The notes under the pieces: model-generated
Databases searched by the model: none
What the model was told of the DNA's origin: nothing
The model's input: only the letters and a program-made list of their open reading frames with translations
Shown: positions 9,601 through 17,027 of the stretch, piece after piece
Layout of the letters: the number at the start of each line of letters is the position of its first letter
Numbering within the stretch: the first letter of the stretch is position 1
From: Solidesulfovibrio alcoholivorans DSM 5433
Lineage (GTDB): Bacteria; Desulfobacterota; Desulfovibrionia; Desulfovibrionales; Desulfovibrionaceae
Direction of reading: 5' to 3'
Assembly (NCBI RefSeq): GCF_000702665.1
Contig: NZ_JNJA01000011.1
Span: forward strand, 1-64,000
DNA: 64,000 nt
Position numbers and translations under genes: made by a program

Positions 9601-9772
9601 CGACGACATGTACATCGAGGCCGATCTCGACGCCCGCATCCTGCCGCCCCTGACGCTCTCCGCCCGGAATCTCGACGTCTCCCTGGTCGCGGCCGGGAAT
9701 AACGACTTTTCCCTTTTCCTGCGCCCCGGTCCCTGGCCGCTGTCAGACCGCACGTCCGAACCGGGGGGGTGA
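6674..9772 (+). CDS. Large GT-C (family 39-like) membrane glycosyltransferase with extracytoplasmic C-terminal half
   Basis: A 1032-residue protein. The ATG at 6674 is preceded by AAGGGG at five bases, and a positively charged, hydrophobic N-terminus follows directly (MRFDRRRLLCGLGLLALLAA); the frame is open further upstream but that part looks non-coding. After the first membrane helix comes WEDDYLNLD, the acidic pair expected as catalytic base in PMT/ArnT-like enzymes. About ten to twelve membrane segments fill residues 1-430. The C-terminal 600 residues are soluble and beta-rich; near the end CRKCEP and WNIDDMYIE resemble a lectin-like carbohydrate-binding module. It likely transfers sugars from a polyprenyl carrier in the periplasm. 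It faces the next gene tail to tail with only 16 bases between. Confidence 0.68.
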   Translation: MRFDRRRLLCGLGLLALLAALFATRLWRLDTAPLWEDDYLNLDRAMMPLAEMAAVQKWQGPADTIFDFQPPLSYALQHVALEMHRSSLAARIPSLLAGLLTPLGLWLLGRRLFGPAVGLTAAVLTVFLLYPLGFAQAIKAYALLLCLAVYSLWLVARAVDDDRLSSWCAYGACALGMLYTGYQGLPAFAVQCLWAGAVIWREPAARRRRLFRFLATCAVVGAAYLPWLPAILFLREFLRDPPVHPWAGLDLAFATKILRGFIGLDPDMPAGHALAWSAAPVLGTWRCLRRGQWRGLWLLVLTAAATSLALVGSHSLLRPNLEARHFVMAFPALVLLASGGVVLVGEWTGRALSRMRFSRTAGVGAGVLSCLLLLWPSLSGYGGYYDRSLSQDRDFFHWLDGLRGDMDSLAFHGYKRNTRRFAAAWYLPGRFGEAGTFAGPGYRRIADIDTGYADGAVARARHPGVPLAEFGSLFTSTRVSLAPAASRAPLVMDPGPDGAWRYKDDFRDRRFYADAFNAANMTLDPEVGMLRPARYSKPAEATWEYEVPPGMGLSRLRLAVSAALYKNHPTEPADSTLVVAAGPDAAHLTELGVIGQKDFPVENGRPVTVERAFFDEMGFYHEQCRETRLDYDVPTELAAGGKLLVRIAYRPGHKEGFLNLAGLEVVASLGGTPSRRDADSPLARQAGHLLDNIRAARWDGTGEDLGLFAFAAPGFDWLAETGLPVGAPELGEAFKAAHPGLAPAAVLADRDGQPALSVYDPTLTRPGIGLDAAHPTRRVHGLPDFGTAPASLRLTGTIAIPTLRLGDKTLTIPVLAPPGSTLTLTPGDKGRITFVPDWTQDLSRSVGAMSYARDIASSKRARGELVCGGAGNCAFVYTFVSALPVTELRLRVLPTVYANPCRKCEPNRARVNVSTDAGKTYRTLIDSTGGEECTWTPPGQYAYRRLRFDPPVRTLILAFELQMGDQAGFLSPSWNIDDMYIEADLDARILPPLTLSARNLDVSLVAAGNNDFSLFLRPGPWPLSDRTSEPGG

Positions 9773-9788
9773 AAGGAACGCGCGAGGG

Positions 9789-12173
9789 TTACGGACCCGG
9801 GTGCGGAACGGTCTCCATGACGACGTTGCAGGACCGGAGCGCGGCTTCGCTGCTGTAAATGACGCCGGAACCGTCGTCGGCGAGCGTCGTTTCCAGCTCC
9901 AGCCCGTCGGCCGGCGCGAAATCGGCCGCCAACGCGGCTTCGCAGGTGGCGCTGTCGTCGGCGTTGCGGCGGCAGTGCGCCTCTTTTGTCGTGGCGTCGC
10001 TTGCGGACGCGCCGGAAACCTCGCCGTTTCCCTGTACGCGCAAGCGCAGCAGGACCGCCTCCCCGCGTGCGCGCCGCAGACGCACCTCCACGGCGCTCGC
10101 CGGGCCGGCCAGACGCGGCATGACCGTCACGGCGATCCGCTTGACCGCCATCGCCTCGGGCACGGCCAGCAGGTATTGGGCCCTGGCGGGCCCGCCCTTG
10201 TCCAGGGGCATGAGCCCGGGGGGGAAATAGCCGTATCCGACGTTTTCCCCGCGAGCGAGGGCGCGCAGCAGCTCCCCGCCGTCCAGGTTCCAAGCCCATG
10301 CGGCCGCGCCGACACGGGTCGGCGTCACCGCGACCGGGGCGGCGGCGGGAATCGCGCACGCCACGAGGCCGGGGACGCGCGCGAGGAGGACGGCGTCCGC
10401 GGGCATGCCGGCCACGGGCGGGCTTTTGGGATGCCAGGGATTGCCCTGCTGATCGATGTTGTAGACGACGATCGAGCCATGTTCCCCGCTACAGGCGGCC
10501 TGGGGTTCCGCCAGGCGCGCCCGGTACCAGGACACGGCCCGCAGCAGGTTCGCCGATTCGGCTCCCAGGCAGGGACCCGGCTCCCGGGCCAGGCGCGCGG
10601 CGATGGCCGGATAATCCTCGTAGTCGGTACGCCGCGTGGGAAAGGGGATGCGGCTGAAAGCCTGGTAGCCGAAGGCGGCGAAGACCAGGACCAGGGCAAG
10701 GCCCGTCACCGCCCAGGGGGCACGGGGCAGGGAGCGTCCGCCGGTGACGCCGCGCCACACGGCCCCGGGCACGGCCAGCCCTTCCAGGATGCCGGCGGCG
10801 AGCAGCAGCGGATAGACGGGAAGGCCCGGCGACAGGTAGCGCGCCAGGTTCATGCTCGGATTTTGCACGTACATCGCCAGGGCCAGGGGGACGAGTCCCC
10901 AACCGGTCAGGATGAGCGCCGTCCGGGGGCGGCGCACGAGCAGGGCCGCATACCCCACGATCATGAAAAAAAGGCCCGGGCGCAACGGCAGGCCGGTGGA
11001 GAATTCCAGGAACTCCGCCAGTTCCTTGAGGCCGTACGCGCCCGGCACATGGGCTCCCGGCCCGGAAATGACCGTCCAGATGTGCGTGCCCAAAAGCCAG
11101 GGCGCGAAAAAAACGGCCGCGACGGCCAGGGCGATCGCCAGACGCCAGAAGGCGCCGCCGCCGTTCCCGGCCGGTTCGCCGCACCAGGGCAGGCCCATAA
11201 GGACCAGGGCCGCGCCGCACCCCAGTCCCGCCCACAGAAACAGGGAAAACGCCGGGCTTGCGGGCGGCGGCGCGGCGAAAAGCGGGCAACAGGCGGCGGC
11301 CAGGAAAATCGCCGCCGTCAGCAGCAGGTTGCGCGGCGGCGTCAGGACACCCCGCATGCGCGCCAGGGGGAAGCGGGGATGTTCCACCAGCGCCGCCCCG
11401 AGAAAGGCCCCGGCCAGGCCCGCCATGAACCAGGTGGCCACGAAATGCGTGTAGAGCGTCAGCGTGGCGAGCAGCGTCGCCACGGCCAACCGCCCGGTCC
11501 GGGGCTGGCACGCCGCCCTGTCCAGGGCGAGGACCGTCAGGACGGTCAGCAGGCCGAGCAGGCTGTAACAGCGGACCTGCTGGCCGTAATAGACGGCGGC
11601 GGGCGAGAGGGCGAGCAGGAGCGCCGCGCAGCAGCCGGCCGTTTTGTTGATGAGCCTGGCCCCGGCCACGTAGGTCAGGGGAATGGTCAACGTGCCGCAA
11701 AGCGCCGTGAAAAAACGCAAGACTGCCTCCCCGTCGCCCCAGACGACGCGGACGCCGTGCAGCAACAGGTAAAAAAGCGGCGGGGTGAAATCGCTTGCCG
11801 GCGCTTGCGGCGTGGCCAACGTGCGCAGGATCGTGGCCGGATCGGCGTTGGCGATCCAGACCGCCAGCAGTTCGTCCCACCAGTAGGGCAGGGCGTCGCG
11901 GGCATAAAACCGCAACACGCCGCCGAGGAGGGTGCAGGCCAGGACGCACGGCCACACGGCAAAGGCGCGGTCCGCGGGCGGGGCCGCGCCGGCCGTTTCC
12001 CCCCGGACGCCGACCGGGAGCAAGCGGGACAACACCGCCAGGGACAGCGCGGACAGGGCGAAGGCCGGACCCGGGCCGAGGGTCTGCTGCAAGGCGTAGG
12101 CCGTCTCCCCGATGCCGGCGGCGCACCGGGCAAGGACCGCCCCGGCTGCGGCGAAGGCCGTCACCAGAGCCAT
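9789..12173 (-). CDS. GT-C (family 39-like) membrane glycosyltransferase
   Basis: A 794-residue protein with about twelve hydrophobic segments in the first 560 residues. The first external loop has YWWDELLAVWIANAD, the acidic pair typical of GT39/ArnT-like transferases, and TPPLFYLLLHG follows as in that family. The C-terminal 230 residues are soluble and beta-rich. The ATG at 12173 was chosen because the hydrophobic N-terminus starts there, even though the frame remains open upstream. It overlaps the 3' end of the preceding small gene by 13 bases, so the two form an operon. It is a paralogue in layout of the convergent gene at 6674. Donor and acceptor are unknown. Confidence 0.68.
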   Translation of the reverse strand: MALVTAFAAAGAVLARCAAGIGETAYALQQTLGPGPAFALSALSLAVLSRLLPVGVRGETAGAAPPADRAFAVWPCVLACTLLGGVLRFYARDALPYWWDELLAVWIANADPATILRTLATPQAPASDFTPPLFYLLLHGVRVVWGDGEAVLRFFTALCGTLTIPLTYVAGARLINKTAGCCAALLLALSPAAVYYGQQVRCYSLLGLLTVLTVLALDRAACQPRTGRLAVATLLATLTLYTHFVATWFMAGLAGAFLGAALVEHPRFPLARMRGVLTPPRNLLLTAAIFLAAACCPLFAAPPPASPAFSLFLWAGLGCGAALVLMGLPWCGEPAGNGGGAFWRLAIALAVAAVFFAPWLLGTHIWTVISGPGAHVPGAYGLKELAEFLEFSTGLPLRPGLFFMIVGYAALLVRRPRTALILTGWGLVPLALAMYVQNPSMNLARYLSPGLPVYPLLLAAGILEGLAVPGAVWRGVTGGRSLPRAPWAVTGLALVLVFAAFGYQAFSRIPFPTRRTDYEDYPAIAARLAREPGPCLGAESANLLRAVSWYRARLAEPQAACSGEHGSIVVYNIDQQGNPWHPKSPPVAGMPADAVLLARVPGLVACAIPAAAPVAVTPTRVGAAAWAWNLDGGELLRALARGENVGYGYFPPGLMPLDKGGPARAQYLLAVPEAMAVKRIAVTVMPRLAGPASAVEVRLRRARGEAVLLRLRVQGNGEVSGASASDATTKEAHCRRNADDSATCEAALAADFAPADGLELETTLADDGSGVIYSSEAALRSCNVVMETVPHPGP

Positions 12174-12769
12174 GCCTGTGGCGTCCAGTAGCCGACGCCC
12201 CAGCATTTGGCCCGGATGTGGTCCGCAAGGGCGGGGTCGCTGCGCTCGCTGACCATGAGCGTCCTGGCCGTGCGCAACAAGTCGGGATCGCGCACCGCGA
12301 AAGACGGCTCGAGAGGCATGTTGGAAAATTTGAAGCGGACCGGATCGATCATGTCCGGGTGGGAGGCATGGACGGCAAGGCACAGGTTCGGGTCGCCGGA
12401 AATGAGTTTGTACTCCCCGTTCCCGGCGCGGAGGCCGATCGCCTCTTCGCCGGCCGGTGTGCCGGCCGGCAGGCGCAGGAGCCTGCCCACGGCCGCGCCC
12501 TGCAACCAGACCCCGTCCGTGTCGGGATAGCGGCCGTATTGCGTTTTATAGGCTTCGAGGGCGGCCTTGGCGGCCGTCAGCGTTGCCAGCCGGCGCTGGA
12601 CATCCTGCGGGGAAAGCGGGGCCTGCCTGCCTCCGGCGACGGTCCAGCCGCCGAGCATGAGGCACCATGCCCAGAAAAGGATCGCGCCCAGGCGCGCCCG
12701 GCTGCGAAGAATTCCGGATGAAGCGGCAGGCAGGGGATTTTTTCGCGCGGCATCCCGTCTCGAATGCAT
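12161..12769 (-). CDS. Small membrane-anchored protein with a GspG-like (pseudopilin) region
   Basis: A 202-residue protein. Residues 27-47 form one membrane segment (LGAILFWAWCLMLGGW). After it, TAAKAALEAYKTQYGRYPDT (residues 65-84) closely follows the major pseudopilin GspG pattern, in which an alpha helix is followed by YPTT and a small beta domain. A prepilin cleavage motif with a conserved glutamate is not evident, so it is probably not a true pseudopilin but a relative of the domain used elsewhere. It is the first gene of a two-gene operon with the GT-C protein at 9789, overlapping it by 13 bases. A helper or scaffold role for that transferase is inferred only from the pairing. Confidence 0.55.
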   Translation of the reverse strand: MHSRRDAARKNPLPAASSGILRSRARLGAILFWAWCLMLGGWTVAGGRQAPLSPQDVQRRLATLTAAKAALEAYKTQYGRYPDTDGVWLQGAAVGRLLRLPAGTPAGEEAIGLRAGNGEYKLISGDPNLCLAVHASHPDMIDPVRFKFSNMPLEPSFAVRDPDLLRTARTLMVSERSDPALADHIRAKCWGVGYWTPQAWLW

Positions 12770-13065
12770 CTTTTTCCGATAGGCCGGATACGCGAGAATG
12801 TCCAGATATCTCCGGCGGCAACGCCACGCCGCACGAGGCGGCGGGCAGCCCGGGCGGGGGGGGGAGGCTCCCCCGGGGCGATGCTTTTGCCGCAGCCGCC
12901 GGAGGCGCGCCCCGGGATTCTCCGGCCGCGAAACCGGGTCAGGCCGAAAGCCGCCTCCCGCCGCCATTGCGCCCCGGTCGGCGTTGGGCTACGAACCGGC
13001 CAGGAAAACTGCAACAGGCGCCCGTCACGATTCCCTTTTCGCACGCGGCGCCGTCGAGGAACATC
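12770..13065. other. Divergent intergenic region with a run of nine G
   Basis: About 300 bases between divergent genes, so promoters for both directions should lie here. A run of nine G occupies 12856-12864 and can partly pair with the C-rich stretch at 12869-12875. No clear sigma-70 or sigma-54 element was found for the plus-strand gene; a poor TGGACA/TATCGG pair points toward the minus-strand gene. Confidence 0.4.
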
Positions 13066-14646
13066 ATGAGCGATTCCATCAAGCGCGTGGCGGTCATCGG
13101 CTCCGGCTATTGGGGCAAGAACCTCGTACGCAACTTTCACGCCCTGGGCGCGCTGGCCATGGTCTGCGACAAGAACGAAGCCATTCTGGGCGCGTTCGCC
13201 GAGCAATACCCCGGCCTCGAAACCTGCATGGCCCTGGCCGACGTCCTGTCCAACGACGCCGTGGACGGCGTGGTCATCGCCACGCCCGCCGAAACCCACT
13301 ACGCCCTGGCCCGGGAAGTGCTGCTGGCCGGCAAGCACCTGTTCGTGGAAAAGCCGCTGGTGCTCGACGAGCGCCAGGGCCGCGAGCTCATCGCCCTGGC
13401 CGAGGAGAAAAAGCGCATCCTCATGGTCGGGCACCTGCTGCACTACCACCCGGCCTTCCTGCGTCTCAAGGAGCTGGCCGCCTCGGGCGCGCTCGGCAAG
13501 ATCAACTACATCTATTCCCACCGCCTGAACCTGGGCAAGATCCGGCGCGAGGAGAACATCCTCTGGTCGTTCGCGCCCCACGACATCTCCATGATCCTGT
13601 CCCTGGCCGGCGAGATGCCCGACCAGGTCTTCGCCATCGGCGGCAACTACCTGCACAAGAAGATCGCCGACGTGACCACGACCCACCTCAATTTCCCCTC
13701 CGGGCTCAAGGCGCACGTCTTCGTCTCCTGGCTGCACCCGTTCAAGGAGCAAAAGCTCGTGCTGGTCGGGGAAAAGAAGATGGCCGTCTTCGACGACACC
13801 CTGCCCTGGGCCGAAAAGCTCGCGCTCTATCCCCACGAGATCCGCTGGGAGAAAAACGTGCCCGTGCCGGCCAAGGCCGCGCCCGAACCCGTGGTCCTGC
13901 CCGAGTCCGAACCCCTGCGCCTGGAGTGCGAACACTTCCTGACCTGCATGGCCACGGGCCGCACGCCCTTGACCGACGGCCGGGAAGGGCTGCGCGTGCT
14001 CGAAGTCTTAAACGCCAGCCAGGCCTGCCTGGACGGCTGCAAGCCCGCCGCCGCGCCCGCGCCGGCCCCCGCGCAGGACAAGGCCAAGGACTATTTCGTC
14101 CACGAGACCGCCGTGGTGGACGCCGGCGCGACCATCGGCGCGGGAACCAAGATCTGGCACTTCAGCCACGTGCTTTCCGGCTCCACGGTGGGCAAGCGCA
14201 CCAACGTCGGCCAGAACGTGGTCATCGGCCCGGACGTGTCCGTGGGCGACGGGTGCAAGATCCAGAACAACGTCTCGGTCTACAAGGGCGTCACCCTGGA
14301 GGACGACGTGTTCTGCGGCCCGTCCATGGTCTTCACCAACATCTTCAATCCGCGCGCGCACATCCCGCGCATGGCCGAACTGCGCGAGACCCTGGTGCGC
14401 AAGGGCGCGACGATGGGCGCCAACTGCACCATCGTCTGCGGCAACACCGTCGGCCGCCACGCCTTCGTCGGGGCCGGCTCGGTGGTCACCCACGACGTGC
14501 CCGACCACGCGCTGGTCGTCGGCAACCCGGCGCGGCGCATCGGCTGGATGTGCACCTGCGGCGAGAAGCTGCCCGTGGGGCTTGTCTGCGAAAAATGCGG
14601 CGAAGCCTACGAGGAGGGGCCGTTCGGCCTCGCGCCCAAGGCGTAG
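13066..14646 (+). CDS. Bifunctional WlbA-WlbB-type protein: UDP-GlcNAc-uronate 3-dehydrogenase plus 3-amino-sugar N-acetyltransferase
   Basis: A 526-residue fusion. Residues 1 to about 325 are a Gfo/Idh/MocA oxidoreductase with the NAD-binding motif GSGYWG (12-17) and EKP (95-97), as in WlbA/WbpB, which oxidises C3 of UDP-N-acetylglucosaminuronate. A linker rich in Ala and Pro follows. Residues 341-526 are a left-handed beta-helix acetyltransferase with hexapeptide repeats ending in MCTCGEKLP and CEKCG, as in WlbB/WbpD, which acetylates the 3-amino group. GAGGA lies five bases before the ATG. The intermediate step needs an aminotransferase (WlbC/WbpE type) and the pathway needs a UDP-GlcNAc 6-dehydrogenase; neither is adjacent. 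The product would be UDP-2,3-diacetamido-2,3-dideoxy-glucuronate, an O-antigen precursor. Confidence 0.85.
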   Translation: MSDSIKRVAVIGSGYWGKNLVRNFHALGALAMVCDKNEAILGAFAEQYPGLETCMALADVLSNDAVDGVVIATPAETHYALAREVLLAGKHLFVEKPLVLDERQGRELIALAEEKKRILMVGHLLHYHPAFLRLKELAASGALGKINYIYSHRLNLGKIRREENILWSFAPHDISMILSLAGEMPDQVFAIGGNYLHKKIADVTTTHLNFPSGLKAHVFVSWLHPFKEQKLVLVGEKKMAVFDDTLPWAEKLALYPHEIRWEKNVPVPAKAAPEPVVLPESEPLRLECEHFLTCMATGRTPLTDGREGLRVLEVLNASQACLDGCKPAAAPAPAPAQDKAKDYFVHETAVVDAGATIGAGTKIWHFSHVLSGSTVGKRTNVGQNVVIGPDVSVGDGCKIQNNVSVYKGVTLEDDVFCGPSMVFTNIFNPRAHIPRMAELRETLVRKGATMGANCTIVCGNTVGRHAFVGAGSVVTHDVPDHALVVGNPARRIGWMCTCGEKLPVGLVCEKCGEAYEEGPFGLAPKA

Positions 14647-14656
14647 CAACCGGCAC

Positions 14657-14687
14657 GGGCAAGCCGTCGCATCGCGACGGCTTGCCC
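14657..14687. terminator. Perfect 14-bp hairpin between two glycan genes
   Basis: GGGCAAGCCGTCGC (14657-14670), loop ATC, and its exact complement (14674-14687) lie ten bases after the stop of the WlbA-WlbB fusion. No T run follows. It could slow or end transcription or protect the 3' end of the upstream message. Confidence 0.55.
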
Positions 14688-14706
14688 ACACCCGCCATTC
14701 CCGCTA

Positions 14707-15933
14707 ATGCTCACGCCGATGCGCGGCGCACCCATGAAAACCGTTGTCCACTTCGTGCGGAAATCGACCCAGTTGCGGGCCTCGTTCATCCGCAACCAGA
14801 TTCTCGGGCACGCGCGCTACGCGCCGGCCGTGGCGTTTAAGCATTTTTCCGACCGCGACGACGGCGGCTACGCCACCCCGGACACGGCCAGGGACCTGCC
14901 ACTGCTCGACCTGAGCCGGGACGCCAACGCCCTGGACAAGGCGCTTTTTACGCTGGCCTACCGCCTGTCCGGCCGCGACGTGCGCCGCATCCGTCGCTTC
15001 CTCGCGGACCAGGGCGCGTCGCTGCTCCATTTCCACTACGGCTCCGACGCCGGCATGTACGCCCCGGTCATGCGCCAGGCCGGAATTCCGTCCGTGGTCT
15101 CGTTTTACGGCTACGACTGCTCCTCGTTCCCGGACATGTACTGGGGCTACGGCCGCCGTTTCCTGCGGCGAAACGTCTTCGCCCCGGCCACGCGCGTCCT
15201 GGCCATGAGCCGGGAGATGCGCGACGCGCTGCTCGCCCTGGGCTGCCCCGGGGACAAGATTCTCGTGCATTATTTCGGCACGGACACCTCGCGTTTCGCC
15301 TTCCCGCAGCGCGAATACCCCGAGCCGGACGGCCCGGTGCGCCTGCTGCTGCTGGCCTCCTTCGAGCACCAGAAGGGCCACGCCGTGCTGCTCGCCGCCC
15401 TGCGCGAACTGCGCGCCCGGGGCCGGGACGGTTTCGTGCTGCGCCTTATCGGCGACGGCCCCCTGCGCGAGGAACTTTTGCGCCTGACCGAGGCCTACGG
15501 CCTGGCCGGGCACGTGCGCTTCACCGGACCGGTCGTCTACGGTTCGCCGGAGATGGTCGCGGCCTACCGCGAGGCGGACGTGTTCGTGCACCCGAGCGTC
15601 ACCGGTCCGGCCGGGGAGATGGAAGGCATTCCCGGGGCCATCGTCGAGGCCATGGCCTCGGGGCTGCCCGTGCTCTCCACCTTCCACTCCGGCATCCCGA
15701 CGATCATCGAAAACGGCGCGCACGGCCTGCTCGTGCCCGAGCGCGACCCGCTCGCCCTGGCCGACGCCCTGGAGCGGCTGCTTGGCGACCGGGAACTGCG
15801 CGAGCGCCTGGGCCGCGCCGCCGGGGTGCGCGCCCGCACGGCGCTCGATCTGCGGCAGGGGGAAACGGCCCTGGAGGCCATCTACGACCGGCTGCTCGCC
15901 GGTGCGGACGGGCCGGGGCATGGCGACGGCTGA
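14707..15933 (+). CDS. Glycosyltransferase, family 4
   Basis: Up to 408 residues, GT-B fold. The C-terminal half carries the usual GT4 donor-binding pattern: LLLLASFEHQKGHAVLLAAL, then IGDGPLREEL, then the E-x7-E type segment GEMEGIPGAIVEAMASGLPV with the second glutamate in IVEAMA. The N-terminal half has HFHYGSDAGMYAPVMRQAG, also typical. It transfers a nucleotide-activated sugar to a growing glycan on the cytoplasmic side. The start is uncertain: 14707, 14719 and 14734 are all ATG, and none has a clear ribosome site; MKTVVHFVRKST at 14734 is the most usual N-terminus for the family. The 3' end overlaps the epimerase gene by 14 bases. Confidence 0.83.
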   Translation: MLTPMRGAPMKTVVHFVRKSTQLRASFIRNQILGHARYAPAVAFKHFSDRDDGGYATPDTARDLPLLDLSRDANALDKALFTLAYRLSGRDVRRIRRFLADQGASLLHFHYGSDAGMYAPVMRQAGIPSVVSFYGYDCSSFPDMYWGYGRRFLRRNVFAPATRVLAMSREMRDALLALGCPGDKILVHYFGTDTSRFAFPQREYPEPDGPVRLLLLASFEHQKGHAVLLAALRELRARGRDGFVLRLIGDGPLREELLRLTEAYGLAGHVRFTGPVVYGSPEMVAAYREADVFVHPSVTGPAGEMEGIPGAIVEAMASGLPVLSTFHSGIPTIIENGAHGLLVPERDPLALADALERLLGDRELRERLGRAAGVRARTALDLRQGETALEAIYDRLLAGADGPGHGDG

Positions 15934-16879
15934 GGGCGCGCGCGTCCTGGTGCTCGGCGGCACGGGCTTTCTCGGCGCAAGCCTGCTTGCGCCCCTTTGC
16001 GCGCGCGGCTACCGCGTGCGGGTCTACTCCCGCCGGGGCAGGCCCGATACCGGGGCCGTGCCCGGGGTGGAATACCTCGCCGGGGACATCGCCGACCGCG
16101 AGCGGCTGCGCCGGGCCGTCGCCGGCACGGCCTACGTGGCCCATTTCGCCGACGCCACCCTGCCGCAGACCGCCGAGGCCGACCCGCAGACCGACCTGCT
16201 CGCCAACCTGGCCGCGGCCTGGGGCCTGCTGACGCTGTGCGCCGAGGCCGGCACGCGCCGCCTGCTCTACTGCTCCTCGGGCGGCACGGTCTACGGCGTG
16301 CCGCGGGCGCTGCCCGTGCCCGAAACCGCCGTGCCCGCGCCCATCTCCTCCTACGGCCTGATCAAGCACGCCGTGGAAAGCGCGGTGCGTTTTTTCTGCG
16401 CGAGAAACGGCCTGGAGCACGTCATTTTCCGGCCGTCCAACGTCTACGGGCCGGGACAGTCGCCGTTTCGCCCCCAGGGGCTCGTGGCCGTGGCCATGCT
16501 GCGGGCGCTGCGCGGCGAGCCGGTCGCCGTGTACGGCGACGGCTCCGTGGTGCGCGACTACCTCTACATCGACGATTTCGCGGAATTTTTCCTGCGCTGC
16601 CTGGAGGGGGCCCCGACCGGGGTCACGGTCAACGTGGGTTCGGGCGAGGGGCGCAGCGTCGGCGACGTGCTCGCGGGCGTGGGCCGGGCGCTCGGGCGGC
16701 CCGTGGCCATCGAACGCCGGCCGGCCCGGGGCTTCGACGTGCCGGCCAACTACCTGGACATCGGCCTGGCCCGCGCGCTCTACGGCTGGACGCCGCGCGT
16801 GCGCCTGGAAGAGGGCCTGCGCCGCACGGCAGAGGCCTTCGCCGCCCGTTTCGGCGGCGAGGGCCAGGCGACGGAATAA
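15920..16879 (+). CDS. NAD-dependent sugar-nucleotide epimerase/dehydratase (extended SDR)
   Basis: A 319-residue Rossmann enzyme. GGTGFLG (residues 13-19) binds NAD; the catalytic set is YCSSGGTVYG with its serine pair, and Y145-x3-K149 in YGLIKHAVE. RPSNVYGPGQSPF and DYLYIDDF are typical of the GalE/WbpP branch. It probably epimerises C4 of a UDP-hexose or UDP-HexNAc, but the substrate cannot be fixed by eye. It overlaps the GT4 gene by 14 bases and is followed by a fresh promoter candidate before hldD, so it ends the operon that begins at 13066. Confidence 0.8.
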   Translation: MATAEGARVLVLGGTGFLGASLLAPLCARGYRVRVYSRRGRPDTGAVPGVEYLAGDIADRERLRRAVAGTAYVAHFADATLPQTAEADPQTDLLANLAAAWGLLTLCAEAGTRRLLYCSSGGTVYGVPRALPVPETAVPAPISSYGLIKHAVESAVRFFCARNGLEHVIFRPSNVYGPGQSPFRPQGLVAVAMLRALRGEPVAVYGDGSVVRDYLYIDDFAEFFLRCLEGAPTGVTVNVGSGEGRSVGDVLAGVGRALGRPVAIERRPARGFDVPANYLDIGLARALYGWTPRVRLEEGLRRTAEAFAARFGGEGQATE

Positions 16880-16920
16880 AGCCGAACAGCCCCGCCGTGC
16901 CCCCCGGCTCTCCGGAATTT

Positions 16921-16951
16921 TTGACTATTGGCAGTGGCGAAATCGTGTACT
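16921..16951 (+). promoter_or_regulatory. Candidate sigma-70 promoter for hldD-hldE
   Basis: TTGACT (16921-16926) and TGTACT (16946-16951) with 19 bases between them, in the 148-base gap upstream of hldD. The -35 is good, while the -10 and the spacing are mediocre. Confidence 0.4.
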
Positions 16952-17027
16952 ACGGTCTTTTCAAAGGCATACTCCCCGGCCCCCGGGAGGCGTTTCTTCC
17001 CGTGCCGGATGACGAGGAGCGCGCAGC

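Noticed and set aside
9801-12191. Plus-strand open frame of 796 codons
   Set aside because: Antisense to the GT-C gene at 9789, extremely rich in Gly, Arg and Gln.
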